DNA of 64,000 nucleotides from Pseudoxanthomonas dokdonensis (GCF_001431405.1 NZ_LDJL01000002.1:299289-363288), one strand, 5' to 3'; positions 11,147 through 20,880 are shown, counted from the first letter of the stretch. Made by a program: numbers and translations. The notes: generated by a model from the sequence alone, not told the origin.

Positions 11147-12355
11147 TCAGAAATAGAACCCGACGTTGACATTGAGCCGCGAACGCCAGCGATCCGACGC
11201 TGGCTCCTCGATGCCGATGCCCGAACCACCCACGAACCACATGTTACGCCCGGCAATCCAGTCGACATAGGTGAACATGGGGCCCTTGGCAAAGCTGCAG
11301 CCGGTGACGTTCTGGTAGGAATCGCCCAGATCCGGCGTGCGATCGACAGGCCGGGTCATGCTGAAGTTGTTGTAGCAGGTCATGCCGTCGAACCAACCGC
11401 TGCGCGGCACCGCATAGGCGACATTGAATGTCGGCACGTCGGCTTCGGCGGCGATCTCGAACGGAAACAGGAATGCCGACATCGCGATGCGCGAGCCCGG
11501 CACGTCGTAGCGGTAACGCGCCCACTGCAGTTGCACCGTGGCCGGCCCCTGCTTCCATTGGCCGTGCAATGCCGCCCCGTACTGGCCGTAGTCGCGTCCG
11601 CTGTCGCGGTTCTGCACATGGCCGGCGTAGGCCGACGCACCCCAGGTCAGGCCACCGCCGTCGCTGGCATGTTCGTAGCGCAGGTTGACCCGGCGCCGCT
11701 CGCGATACGGCAGTTGTTCGGTCTGCGCCACGTCAAACGAATAGCGGTCATAACGTTTTCCGGTGCCGTACTCGTCGCCGGCAAAGTAGGCCGCGTGCAG
11801 CTGGTGCGGCCCTGATTTACGCTGCCAGACGATGCCGGCGTCGTAGTCATCCTCGATGCCCAGGTAGTAACCGGAGCCGAACCAGAAACTCTGCGACGCA
11901 TACGGCAGCAGGCCGAACGGCACCTGGACCACGCCGGCTCGGATATCCGAATCCTCGCCCAGCTTGACCCCCGCATAGGCGTGATGGACGGCGTCGAAAT
12001 CCTGGTACCAGCGATATTCCAGCGAATAGAACGCTCGGCCGACATGGCCGCTGGAATTGAAGCGCACCAGTTCCAGATCGAAATCGCCGTCGCCGGCGGT
12101 CGGGCCATAGTCGAGCCAGCTGTAGTTGAAACGCACTGCCCCGCCTACATCAAAATCGTAATCCTGCTCCGCCTGCGCGGTTGGAGCCGTCGCGCACAGC
12201 AGGGAAAAAGCACCTGCCAACCACCAATACCTGGACAAAAAAACACCACTAACATTAAACGGACAACAACACCCATTGTGGTGTGGATGATCCAGATAAG
12301 CAAAAACAAGCGGGATTTCCGCACAATCGCATGCAACATCATGACGCGTGATCAT
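11147..12355 (-). CDS. Porin-like outer membrane beta-barrel protein with unusual N-terminal leader
   Basis: 402-residue predicted outer membrane protein. The mature part has alternating beta-strands rich in Tyr, Trp and Gly and ends in GFYF, a C-terminal Phe as in porins. The signal peptide (WWLAGAFSLLCATAPTAQA) ends only at about residue 61. The ATG at 12355 has CGGAGAC 8 nt upstream and is the best start, leaving about 40 residues rich in Cys and His (HPHHNGCCCPF) before the signal peptide. A TTG start near 12236 would give an ordinary leader but lacks a binding site. It lies upstream of betT on the same strand. The substrate is unknown. Confidence 0.7.
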   Translation of the reverse strand: MITRHDVACDCAEIPLVFAYLDHPHHNGCCCPFNVSGVFLSRYWWLAGAFSLLCATAPTAQAEQDYDFDVGGAVRFNYSWLDYGPTAGDGDFDLELVRFNSSGHVGRAFYSLEYRWYQDFDAVHHAYAGVKLGEDSDIRAGVVQVPFGLLPYASQSFWFGSGYYLGIEDDYDAGIVWQRKSGPHQLHAAYFAGDEYGTGKRYDRYSFDVAQTEQLPYRERRRVNLRYEHASDGGGLTWGASAYAGHVQNRDSGRDYGQYGAALHGQWKQGPATVQLQWARYRYDVPGSRIAMSAFLFPFEIAAEADVPTFNVAYAVPRSGWFDGMTCYNNFSMTRPVDRTPDLGDSYQNVTGCSFAKGPMFTYVDWIAGRNMWFVGGSGIGIEEPASDRWRSRLNVNVGFYF

Positions 12356-12542
12356 GGTTGTCTCCGTGTAGCGACGCGGACTCGAAACAACTGCGGCGAC
12401 TGCGTTTGCGATACTGCCGGTGGCAGCTGCCGGGATTGGCATGAACCGTCGGACAATCCGATTGCCCATGTCACCCGGTTAACCATTGCCTGCGCTGGAT
12501 CGGCGGCGCAGAATGTTAATCATCTCCCATATGGAGTATCAC

Positions 12543-13100
12543 ATGAAACGTCTGTTGCTTGTTTCACTTGTCCTGCTCGGCTGCCTGGCATCGGTCGGTG
12601 CCATTGCCAAAGTAGTCAAGGTCACCGATCCCTCGCTGCCACGGGCATTGCCGCAGACCCAGCCGGTCAGCGTGCAATGGAACGATCCGTCCGAGTTTGG
12701 CGAGATGCGCTACAGCGGCAACCGGCGCGAATCCGAGCGCGGCACCTGGGTCAAGGATCTGGCCCAGTACATGCAGGACAAAGCGACCAGGTACCTGCAG
12801 CCTGGCCAGCAGCTGGACATCACCATCACCGACATCACCCGCGCCGGCAGCTACCTGCCAACCGGCGCCAGCCCCAACCTGGACACGGTGCGGGTGATCA
12901 AGGATATCTACCCGCCGCGCATCAGCCTGGATTTCAAGCTCAGCGACGGCAATGGCCAGGTCATCTCGGAAGGCCAACGCAAGCTGGTCGATTCGGCATT
13001 CCTGATGGGCAGCAACTCGATGGACACCGATACGCTGCGCTATGAAAAGCGCATGATCGACGACTGGCTGCGGCGCGAGTTTGGTGAACCCAAGCGCTGA
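12543..13100 (+). CDS. DUF3016 domain secreted protein
   Basis: 185-residue protein with a clear signal peptide (MKRLLLVSLVLLGCLASVGAIA). The rest matches DUF3016 by its typical blocks: VTDPS near the mature start, WNDPSEFGEMRYS, a central LDITITDITRAG and a closing YEKRMIDDWLRREF. The family is periplasmic, of unknown function and common in Lysobacterales. GGAG lies 8 nt before the ATG at 12543. It is divergent from the porin-like gene. Confidence 0.85.
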   Translation: MKRLLLVSLVLLGCLASVGAIAKVVKVTDPSLPRALPQTQPVSVQWNDPSEFGEMRYSGNRRESERGTWVKDLAQYMQDKATRYLQPGQQLDITITDITRAGSYLPTGASPNLDTVRVIKDIYPPRISLDFKLSDGNGQVISEGQRKLVDSAFLMGSNSMDTDTLRYEKRMIDDWLRREFGEPKR

Positions 13101-13106
13101 GGGCGT

Positions 13107-13496
13107 TTACAGCGTGTAGGCCAGTTCGTAGAAGTGCTGGCCGGCTTCGATGCGGATATCCAGCTGGCCGCGGATACCGGCCAGTTCCCCCCTGCCCGAA
13201 TCAGGCACGATCTCGACCTGCAGCTGGCGCTGGTCGCCCGACATCACCCCTCTGTGGACCAGCGCGAAGCTGCCCTGGCGACCATGCAGCTGGCCGCTGA
13301 CGCGCTCGATGGCCACGTAAGCGGCGGAGCCGGCAACCTCGCCCATCGCGGTCAGCATCTGGCCATCGCCGCTGGCCTGCAGATCGCCGCTGAAGGTCTT
13401 GCTCAGCAGCATGCGGCCGAGCGTGGCATCGGCGCCTTCATCGCCGGCCACCGGCTGCATTGAGACCTCGAAAGTACCGCGGGCATATTCGCTCAT
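13107..13496 (-). CDS. DUF3224 family protein
   Basis: 129-residue cytosolic protein of the DUF3224 family (calycin-like single-barrel fold, function unknown). Family features visible are the opening GTFEVSMQPVA, the central LSKTFSGDLQASGDGQMLTA, IERVSGQLHGRQGSFALVHRG and a final SGRGELAGIRGQL. AAGGAG lies 7 nt before the ATG at 13496. A much longer frame upstream overlaps msrB and is a shadow. It converges with the DUF3016 gene. Confidence 0.87.
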   Translation of the reverse strand: MSEYARGTFEVSMQPVAGDEGADATLGRMLLSKTFSGDLQASGDGQMLTAMGEVAGSAAYVAIERVSGQLHGRQGSFALVHRGVMSGDQRQLQVEIVPDSGRGELAGIRGQLDIRIEAGQHFYELAYTL

Positions 13497-13622
13497 GCAC
13501 TTCTCCTTGAAGGCGCAAATGTCATTTGGATGATAAACCGGACAGGCCGCTGGGCGGCCTTGCGTGGCCGGCCCTGCATCACCATATAAGGGGAGTATTT
13601 CACCCCGTCCAAGGAGCGTCGC

Positions 13623-14090
13623 ATGAGCCAGTTTGATCTCAGCCCCCCCACCGCCGCCCAGCGCGAGGCACTGGTTGCCGGCCTGAGCGACGAAGAGCGC
13701 CGGGTGTTGTTGCAACACGGTACCGAGGCACCGTTCTGCGGGGTGTTCCTCGACAACAAGCTGGAGGGCGTGTACTGCTGCCGTCTGTGCGGGTTGCCAT
13801 TGTTCCGTTCCAGCGCCAAGTTCGACTCGGGCACCGGCTGGCCCAGCTTCTTCGCGCCTTACGACAGCAGCCATGTGCGCGAAATCCGTGACGAGAGCTA
13901 CGGCATGGTGCGCACCGAAATCGTCTGCGCACGCTGCGAGAGCCATCTGGGTCATGTGTTCCCGGATGGCCCGCCGCCGACCCATGAGCGCCACTGCCTG
14001 AATTCGGTGTCGCTGTCGTTCACCGAAAACGGCAAGCCGCTGCCCAATCCGCTACAGCGCGACGGCGCCGAGGCCCAGCTCGCCGACTGA
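13623..14090 (+). CDS. msrB: Peptide-methionine (R)-S-oxide reductase MsrB
   Basis: 155-residue cytosolic repair enzyme that reduces methionine-R-sulfoxide in proteins. Zinc-binding cysteines are visible in YCCRLCG and CARCESHLGH, the substrate-binding block is GTGWPSFF, and the catalytic Cys sits in RHCLNSVSLSF near the C-terminus. AAGGAGC lies about 8 nt before the ATG. A strong hairpin follows the stop. The N-terminus carries a short extension (FDLSPPTAAQREALVAGLSD) like the usual MsrB helix. Confidence 0.93.
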   Translation: MSQFDLSPPTAAQREALVAGLSDEERRVLLQHGTEAPFCGVFLDNKLEGVYCCRLCGLPLFRSSAKFDSGTGWPSFFAPYDSSHVREIRDESYGMVRTEIVCARCESHLGHVFPDGPPPTHERHCLNSVSLSFTENGKPLPNPLQRDGAEAQLAD

Positions 14091-14113
14091 CGTTGGCCAC
14101 CGCCGCAAGCACC

Positions 14114-14143
14114 GCGACCGCCAGGCTCTGACCTGGCGGTCGC
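14114..14143 (+). terminator. Hairpin, probable terminator of msrB
   Basis: 12-bp perfect stem (GCGACCGCCAGG / CCTGGCGGTCGC) with a 6-nt loop, 24 bp after msrB. The T tract after it is weak (CGTTTGT), so a different role is possible. Confidence 0.6.
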
Positions 14144-14174
14144 CGTTTGTGCGCCAGCTCCGTATGCTATCGCG

Positions 14175-14948
14175 ATGAAACTGCGCTCGGTCACCGCCAC
14201 CCGCTATGTCACCCCGCTGCGCGAGGGCGGCTCGCTGCCGGCTGTCATCGAGGCCGATGACGATGGCATGTACGTGCTCAAGTTCCGTGGCGCCGGCCAG
14301 GGTCCGAAGGCGCTGGTCGCCGAGTTGATCTCCGGTGGCATCGCCCAGGCACTGGGCTTGCCGATGCCGGAACTGGTGTTCGCCGCTCTGGATGGCGAAC
14401 TGGCGCGAACCGAAGGCGACCCCGAAATCCAGCACCTGATCCGCGCCAGCGAAGGCCTCAACCTGGCGCTGGATTACCTGCCCGGTGCGATCAATTTCGA
14501 TCCGGTGGCCGAGCACCCGGACGCCGATCTGGCCTCGCGCATCGTCTGGTTCGATACGTTCACCAGCAATGTCGATCGCAGCGCACGCAATCCCAACCTG
14601 ATGATCTGGCATCGTCGCCTGCAGCTGATCGATCACGGTGCCTCGCTGTATTTCCACCATGGCTGGGATGGCAGCAGCACCAGTGCCGGCAAGCCATTCC
14701 CGTTGATCAAGGATCACGTGTTGCTGCCGTGGGCCGATGCCATCGAGCAGGTCGATGCCGAACTGGCCGGGCGACTTGATCGCCAGGTGCTTGAAGCCAT
14801 CGTCGGCCAGCTGCCGGATGACTGGCTGCAGGGGCCGGACGCCTTCGCCGATGCCACTGGCCAACGCGCCGCCTACGTCGACTATCTGTGCGCGCGGCTG
14901 GCGCAGCGGCAGGCATGGCTGCAGGAGGCGATCCATGCACGGGCATGA
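14175..14948 (+). CDS. HipA-like kinase domain protein (HipA_2)
   Basis: 257-residue protein of the short HipA-like group that pairs with DUF3037. Visible kinase-like blocks are GMYVLKFRG (Lys of the ATP site, about residue 37), WFDTFTSNVDRSARNPNLMIW (catalytic loop with Asp and Asn, about 130-150) and LQLIDHGASLYFHHGW (metal-binding Asp, about 155). It lacks the N-terminal subdomain of full HipA toxins. The next gene overlaps it by 14 bp, so they are co-translated. Target and toxicity are unknown; it should not be called a HipBA toxin from this evidence. Confidence 0.83.
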   Translation: MKLRSVTATRYVTPLREGGSLPAVIEADDDGMYVLKFRGAGQGPKALVAELISGGIAQALGLPMPELVFAALDGELARTEGDPEIQHLIRASEGLNLALDYLPGAINFDPVAEHPDADLASRIVWFDTFTSNVDRSARNPNLMIWHRRLQLIDHGASLYFHHGWDGSSTSAGKPFPLIKDHVLLPWADAIEQVDAELAGRLDRQVLEAIVGQLPDDWLQGPDAFADATGQRAAYVDYLCARLAQRQAWLQEAIHARA

Positions 14949-15324
14949 AAGCTACGACTACGCCGTGATTCGGGTGGTGCCGCGGGTCGAGCGCGAGGAG
15001 TTCATCAATGTTGGGGTGATCCTGTCGTGCCAGCGCCTGGACTGGCTGCAGGCTCGCATCGAGCTGGATGCCCGTCGCTTGCTGGCGCTGGCGCCGGATG
15101 CCGATGTCGAAACCATCAGCCGGCACCTGGCGGCCTATCCGCTGATCTGTGCCGGTGGACCACGCGCCGCGCCGATCGGCCTGCTGCCATCGCGCGCCCG
15201 CTTCCATTGGTTGACCGCCAAGCGCAGCGCGGTGATCCAGGCCTCGCCGGTGCACATGGGGCGCTGCGATGGCGACCTGGGCCGGATTCTCGAACACCTA
15301 ATGGACCGGATGGTGCGCAGGTGA
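14935..15324 (+). CDS. DUF3037 family protein
   Basis: 129-residue partner of the HipA-like gene. DUF3037 features are YDYAVIRVVPRVEREEFINVGVILSC at the N-terminus and a SPVHMGRC segment near the C-terminus. The ATG at 14935 lies inside the end of the kinase-like gene with GCAGGAGG before it. The HipA_2-DUF3037 pair is widespread; its function is not established. Confidence 0.85.
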   Translation: MHGHESYDYAVIRVVPRVEREEFINVGVILSCQRLDWLQARIELDARRLLALAPDADVETISRHLAAYPLICAGGPRAAPIGLLPSRARFHWLTAKRSAVIQASPVHMGRCDGDLGRILEHLMDRMVRR

Positions 15325-15361
15325 AACGCCAGCGGCGCAGGCATTCGATGAGCGCTGCGAC

Positions 15362-15682
15362 ATGAGCGTCTACGTTGACGATGCAGTAGTGCTGTGGCGC
15401 GGCCAGCGCTGGGCGCACATGATGGCCGACAGCCTGGACGAGCTGCATGCGATGGCCGCGCAACTGGGGCTGCCGCGACGTGCGTTCCAGAACAAGACCA
15501 GCGGCGCGCACTACGATCTCACCGCGGCGCTGCGCGAGAATGCCATCGCCCTGGGCGCGGTCGCGATTTCCCGCCATCGTGATCGCGAACAGGTCCGCGC
15601 GGTGATCCGCCGCGCCCGCGAACAGGGCCGCCAGGGACAGCCAGCAGCCACCGGCGCAGCCGATTCCAGCTGCCCTCGATAG
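15362..15682 (+). CDS. DUF4031 domain protein
   Basis: 106-residue protein whose N-terminal half matches DUF4031: MSVYVDDAVV, WAHMMADSLDELHAMAAQLGL and RRAFQ. The C-terminal 30 residues are basic and low-complexity (REQGRQGQPAATGAADSS). It follows DUF3037 by 37 bp on the same strand and is probably co-transcribed with it. Function is unknown. Confidence 0.82.
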   Translation: MSVYVDDAVVLWRGQRWAHMMADSLDELHAMAAQLGLPRRAFQNKTSGAHYDLTAALRENAIALGAVAISRHRDREQVRAVIRRAREQGRQGQPAATGAADSSCPR

Positions 15683-15760
15683 CGCTGTCGGCACCGCTGC
15701 AGCTTGCCTGCGAATGTTGCGTGGTCAGCAGCGGAGCAAGCTCCGCTCTACGTGGGCAGG

Positions 15761-16312
15761 TTAGAACGCGTCGCTACCCGGGCGTATTTCGATCCCCAGC
15801 ACCTGGCACAGCTGCTGCATGCCTTCGTCATCGCGGCTGAGCGCTATCCAGCCGGCGTGCGAATCGCTGCCGGTATCCCAGGTCCACAGGCTGTAGCCAT
15901 GTTCGCGCAGGCGATCGTAGGCCACCGCCATCAGTGCTGGTACATCGGTGCGATCAAGGAACTCCTCGTCACTGATGTCGCCGCCCCAATCGATGTCCAG
16001 GTTCCAGCGCTTGATCAGCTCGTTGATCACGTCGACGAAGGTCTCGGTGTCCTTCCAGTCCACGTAGAACCCGGAGGTCCAGTCGATGGCATCCTTCAGC
16101 GCCCACTGCGGTTCTTCCTCGTCGGCATCGCCCTGGGCGATGGCGTCGCGGTAGATCGCGAACTGGCGCAACGCGGTTTCTTCATCGCCGGGGTTGATCA
16201 GCAGCAGCAGGTTCCAGACCAGCGCCTCGACATCATCGGTATCGATATCGTCGTCATCGTCGTCGTAACCGGGATCTTCGACTTCTTCGAAGTCATCGTC
16301 GGGCAGGATCAT
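15761..16312 (-). CDS. Acidic DUF6630-like protein
   Basis: 183-residue cytosolic, strongly acidic protein. The first 28 residues are almost all Asp/Glu (a run of six Asp near residue 18). A helical middle follows, then a C-terminal block VAYDRLREHGYSLWTWDTGSDSHAGWI that I associate with DUF6630. It is monocistronic, convergent with the DUF4031 gene. No catalytic motif is seen. Confidence 0.7.
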   Translation of the reverse strand: MILPDDDFEEVEDPGYDDDDDDIDTDDVEALVWNLLLLINPGDEETALRQFAIYRDAIAQGDADEEEPQWALKDAIDWTSGFYVDWKDTETFVDVINELIKRWNLDIDWGGDISDEEFLDRTDVPALMAVAYDRLREHGYSLWTWDTGSDSHAGWIALSRDDEGMQQLCQVLGIEIRPGSDAF

Positions 16313-16453
16313 GGTCGTCTCCTCGCAGGGCAGCCCATTGTAGGCTGTAAGCGGGCATGGCCGGACGCGGCGGCCGGCATGATTTTGGCCTGGACGCGGC
16401 CCGGTTTATCCTTGGCGCCCCCGCGGTAGCCCGCATCCATCCCGAGCCTTGCC

Positions 16454-16696
16454 ATGAGCGATACCCCTCCCGACCGCCTTGCCGCTGACCCGCGCAGCCC
16501 GTTTTACGACGAAGCCACCTTCGAACGCGGCGTCGGCATCCGTTTCAACGGCGTCGAGCGCGACAACGTCGAAGAATACTGCGTCAGCGAAGGCTGGGTA
16601 CGGGTGCCGGTCGGCAAGTCCAAGGACCGTCGTGGCAACCCGATGACGCTCAAGGTCAAGGGCAAGGTTGAAGCCTACTTCCGCGATCAGGCCTGA
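16454..16696 (+). CDS. DUF3297 family protein
   Basis: 80-residue protein matching DUF3297 over its whole length: PPDRLAADPRSPFYDE, RGVGIRFNGVERDNVEEYC and the closing TLKVKGKVEAYF. It is a common small glutathione-related-neighbourhood family in proteobacteria, with unknown function. It converges directly on the LysR gene with no gap. Confidence 0.88.
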   Translation: MSDTPPDRLAADPRSPFYDEATFERGVGIRFNGVERDNVEEYCVSEGWVRVPVGKSKDRRGNPMTLKVKGKVEAYFRDQA

Positions 16697-17605
16697 TCAG
16701 GCGGTCTGCATGTCCATCGATTGCCGCAGGTAGTCGATGAACACCCGCAGCTTGCGCGGCATCTGCCGAGCGCTGGAGTAGTACAGGTAATAGCCGGGAA
16801 ATGGCGGTGTGTAGGCCTGCAGGACCCGTTGCAGGCGGCCGGCGCCGAGGTCATCGGCGACCACGGTCACCATCGCCTGCACCAGCGTCTGCCCGGTCAG
16901 GGCCGCCATCCGCAACAACGAGCTGTCGTTGACGATCAGGCGGCCACTGACTTCGACCACGAAGTCGCGGCCGTCGCGACTGAATTCCCACGCCATCAGG
17001 CGACCGCTGCCCGGCAGGCGGAAGCGCACGCAATCGTGGTCGGCCAGATCCGCCGGTGTCACCGGCGTGCCGTGCCGTTGCAGGTACGCCGGGGTCGCCA
17101 CCACCACCATCTCCTGCGGCGGGCTGATCGGCACCGCGACCATCCCCTGCGCCAACGCCTCACCGAGCCGGATGCCGGCATCGAAACCACCGGCGACCAG
17201 GTCAGCCATGCTGTCGTCGGTGTACAGCTCGACCTGCAGCTGCGGATACAGCGCCATGAAACCCGGCAGCAACGGCAGCACCAGATCGCGGGCCGCGGTC
17301 CGGGCCAGATTGATGCGCAGATGGCCGACCGGCTGTTCGGACGTGCTCTCGAGATCGGCGAATGCCGCGTCGATCTGGCCCAGGCCGTCGACCACCTGCT
17401 GCAGGAAGCGCTGGCCATGCTCGGTCAAGCCAACCCGGCGGGTGGTCCGTTGCAGCAGGCGCACGCCCATTCGCTGCTCCAGGCCGCGAATGGTCTGCGA
17501 CAGCGCCGACGGCGAGACCTCCAGTTCCATCGCCGCTCGGGTGAAGCTGGCATGCCGGGCGACCCGGGTGAACGCCCAGACCGCGGCATAGGGTGGCGTG
17601 GTCAT
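16697..17605 (-). CDS. LysR family transcriptional regulator
   Basis: 302-residue LysR-type regulator. The N-terminal winged helix-turn-helix (about 1-62) contains ARHASFTRAAMELEVSPSALSQTIRGLEQRMGVRLLQR, and the effector-binding domain spans about 88-295. It is divergent from an aldo/keto reductase with 95 bp between starts, and an 8-bp inverted repeat lies between them. The usual LysR logic predicts that it controls that reductase and itself. The ligand is unknown. Confidence 0.9.
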   Translation of the reverse strand: MTTPPYAAVWAFTRVARHASFTRAAMELEVSPSALSQTIRGLEQRMGVRLLQRTTRRVGLTEHGQRFLQQVVDGLGQIDAAFADLESTSEQPVGHLRINLARTAARDLVLPLLPGFMALYPQLQVELYTDDSMADLVAGGFDAGIRLGEALAQGMVAVPISPPQEMVVVATPAYLQRHGTPVTPADLADHDCVRFRLPGSGRLMAWEFSRDGRDFVVEVSGRLIVNDSSLLRMAALTGQTLVQAMVTVVADDLGAGRLQRVLQAYTPPFPGYYLYYSSARQMPRKLRVFIDYLRQSMDMQTA

Positions 17606-17635
17606 TTTGAAGTCCTGCTAACAAGTCCATGCCAA

Positions 17636-17657
17636 TCATCCGGGTTTTTCCGGATGA
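17636..17657. promoter_or_regulatory. Inverted repeat in the LysR / reductase divergent region
   Basis: Perfect 8-bp inverted repeat TCATCCGG / CCGGATGA with a 6-nt spacer, centred in the region between the two divergent starts. Position and symmetry fit a LysR-type operator. On the plus strand it could also form a hairpin upstream of the reductase. Confidence 0.5.
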
Positions 17658-17700
17658 ATCGCAACCGTACAGTGGCCGCTCCCCTCACCCGGAGACACGC

Positions 17701-18696
<996 letters not shown>

Positions 18697-18734
18697 AGCG
18701 GCACCGCCCATGCCCAGGCGCGTGCGGTGATGCG

Positions 18735-19991
18735 CTAGCCACAGGCCTGCGCCCGCGCCAGCATCAGTTGCCTTTCCTGCTGGTTGCGGGTCAGCGCGGC
18801 GGCGCTTTCGAACGCCGCACGCGCCTCCTGCAACCGGCCCAGCTGTTGCAGCAGATCACCGTGCACCGCCGGCAGGTGCGGATAGTCCTTGAGCGCGTCA
18901 TCCCCGATCAGTGCCTGCACCAGCGGCAACGCGGCGGCGGCACCCTCGGCCTGGGCCACGGCCACCGCACGGTTGAGTTCGACGATGGGCGATGGTGTTA
19001 CCTGCGCCAGTTGCGAATACAGGGCGACAATCCGTTGCCAGTCGGTCTGTTGTGGCTGCCGTGCCCGCGCATGGCAGGCGGCAATTGCCGCCTGCAGTGC
19101 ATACGGCTGCCGCGCACCGCCCAGCTCGACCGCGCGATCGAGCGCGCCCAGCCCGCGCTGGATCTGCAGCTGATCCCAGCGCGCGCGATCCTGCTGCAAC
19201 AGCAGCACGGGACGGCCCTCTGCATCCACCCGCGCCTTGTTGCGCGATGCCTGCAGCTCCATCAACGCCAGCAGGCCGTGGACTTCACTGCTGTGCGGCA
19301 GCAGCCCGGCCAAGACCCGGCCCAGCCGCAGCGCCTCCTCGCACAAGGCCGGGCGCAGCCAGTCTTCGCCCGAGGTCGCCGAATAGCCTTCGTTGAATAC
19401 CAGGTAGATCACCTGCAGGACCGCGTCCAGCCGTTGCTCCCACTCGGCCTTGCGCGGCACTTCGAAGGCCACCTGCTTCTGCGCCAGGGTTTTCTTGGCA
19501 CGCACGATCCGCTGCGCGACGGTCGGCTCCGATTGCAGGAACGCGCGGGCGATCTCGTCGGTACCCAGGCCGCCCAGCAGACGCAGGGTCAACGCCACCC
19601 TTGCCTCCAGCGGCAAAACCGGATGGCAGGAGATGAACATCAATCGCAACAGATCATCGCCGACATCGTCCTGCAGTCGGTCATCGTCGTCCGGGCCTGG
19701 CTGGGTCTGCATGTCCCACTCGTAGCTCAGGGCCGTCTGCTTCTGCTGGTGGCGCTGGCGTTGCCGGACGTGGTCGATGGCACGGTGCTTGGCCGCGGTC
19801 ATCCACCAGGCGGCCGGACTGTCGGGCATGCCCTTGTCCGGCCATTGTTCCAGCGCGGTCAGCAACACGTCCTGCGCCAGCTCCTCGGCCACGCCCACGT
19901 CACCGACGATGCGGGTGACGCGGGCAATCAGTCGTGGCGATTCCATGCGCCACAACGCGTCTATGCTGCGATGAATGGCGGTCAGATCCAT
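18735..19991 (-). CDS. ECF42-type RNA polymerase sigma factor
   Basis: 418-residue extracytoplasmic-function sigma factor with a long C-terminal extension. Region 2 (about 10-80) includes EELAQDVLLTALEQWP, and region 4 (about 125-180) contains LGGLGTDEIARAFLQSEPTVAQRIVRAK. The C-terminal 230 residues are TPR-like (DUF6596 type), the mark of group ECF42. Genes for VOC and YCII/DGPF proteins lie directly upstream on the same strand, as is usual for this group. No anti-sigma factor is adjacent; in ECF42 the extension is thought to set activity. Confidence 0.9.
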   Translation of the reverse strand: MDLTAIHRSIDALWRMESPRLIARVTRIVGDVGVAEELAQDVLLTALEQWPDKGMPDSPAAWWMTAAKHRAIDHVRQRQRHQQKQTALSYEWDMQTQPGPDDDDRLQDDVGDDLLRLMFISCHPVLPLEARVALTLRLLGGLGTDEIARAFLQSEPTVAQRIVRAKKTLAQKQVAFEVPRKAEWEQRLDAVLQVIYLVFNEGYSATSGEDWLRPALCEEALRLGRVLAGLLPHSSEVHGLLALMELQASRNKARVDAEGRPVLLLQQDRARWDQLQIQRGLGALDRAVELGGARQPYALQAAIAACHARARQPQQTDWQRIVALYSQLAQVTPSPIVELNRAVAVAQAEGAAAALPLVQALIGDDALKDYPHLPAVHGDLLQQLGRLQEARAAFESAAALTRNQQERQLMLARAQACG

Positions 19992-20036
19992 TGCAGGATC
20001 AGAGCATCCGCCGGCGTACCTGGCAAGCCACCCCGG

Positions 20037-20438
20037 TTACTGCACGTGCGCCGGGTCCATGTACAGCACTTCCCACAACTGGCCGTCCAGATCCTCGTAG
20101 CCACGCTGGTACATGAAGCCGTAGTCACGCGCCTGCATCGGTTCGCTGCCGCCGGCGGCCAGCGCCTTGTCGAGCATCGCATCGACCTGCTCGCGCGATT
20201 CCATCGACAGCGCCAGGATCGCGCCGGTACAAGCCCGCCCGTTGCACAGTGGCTTGTTGGTGAATCCCTGGAAGTACTGCTCCACCAGCAGCATCACGAA
20301 GATGCTGTCGCTGATGATCATGCAGGCGGCCTTGTCATCGCTGAACTGCGGATTGAACTGATAGCCAAGCGCGGCAAAGAACGCCTTGGACTTGTCCAGG
20401 TCCCGCACCGGCAGGTTGACGAAAATCTGTTTTTGCAT
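20037..20438 (-). CDS. VOC family (glyoxalase-like) protein
   Basis: 133-residue single-chain vicinal-oxygen-chelate protein. It starts MQKQIFVNLPVRDLDKSKAFFAALGY, the usual first beta-alpha unit, and ends with LDGQLWEVLYMDP, where Glu is a likely metal ligand. It sits between the ECF42 sigma factor and a second VOC gene. The cluster suggests control by that sigma factor. The substrate is unknown. Confidence 0.87.
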   Translation of the reverse strand: MQKQIFVNLPVRDLDKSKAFFAALGYQFNPQFSDDKAACMIISDSIFVMLLVEQYFQGFTNKPLCNGRACTGAILALSMESREQVDAMLDKALAAGGSEPMQARDYGFMYQRGYEDLDGQLWEVLYMDPAHVQ

Positions 20439-20466
20439 TGCAGAGGTTCCTTGAGGGTGGAAAGGG

Positions 20467-20880
20467 TTACTGGTCAGGCGTGCAGGTGCAGTTGACCATC
20501 CACGGCTTGCCGAAGCGGTCGACGACCATGCCGAAGCGCTCGGTCCAGAAGGTCTTCTCCAGCGGCATCCGTACCTCGCCGCCCTCAGCGAGGCTGGCGA
20601 ACACGCGCTCGGCTTCCTCGATGCTGTCGGTGCCGATGTTGACGAAGGTGCCGTCGCCGGAGGTCGGGCAGTTATCGTTGCCGTCGGCGCCCATCAGCAA
20701 CAGCTCACCGGCGGCCAGGTTGGCATGCATTACCCGATCATGGCTGGCCGCGGGCATTTCGGCCGCCATCGGCGACTGGCCATAGGTCATCAGGTCGAGC
20801 TGGCCGCCAAAGACCTGCTGGTAGAAGGTGAATGCCTGTTTGGCATTGCCGTCGAAGCTGAGGTAGGGATTGAGTTTCAT
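20467..20880 (-). CDS. PhnB-like VOC family protein
   Basis: 137-residue VOC protein of the PhnB/YjdN group (DUF1338-unrelated, 3-demethylubiquinone-methyltransferase-like fold). Features are YLSFDGNAKQAFTFYQQVFGG at the start, HANLAAGELLLMGAD in the middle and FWTERFGMVVDRFGKPWMVN at the end. The ATG at 20880 begins the conserved fold; the longer frame is not supported. It belongs to the ECF42 cluster. Confidence 0.87.
   Translation of the reverse strand: MKLNPYLSFDGNAKQAFTFYQQVFGGQLDLMTYGQSPMAAEMPAASHDRVMHANLAAGELLLMGADGNDNCPTSGDGTFVNIGTDSIEEAERVFASLAEGGEVRMPLEKTFWTERFGMVVDRFGKPWMVNCTCTPDQ

Noticed and set aside
13497..13994. N-terminal extension of the DUF3224 gene across msrB
   Set aside because: It would be antisense to msrB; AAGGAG directly before 13496 gives the natural start.
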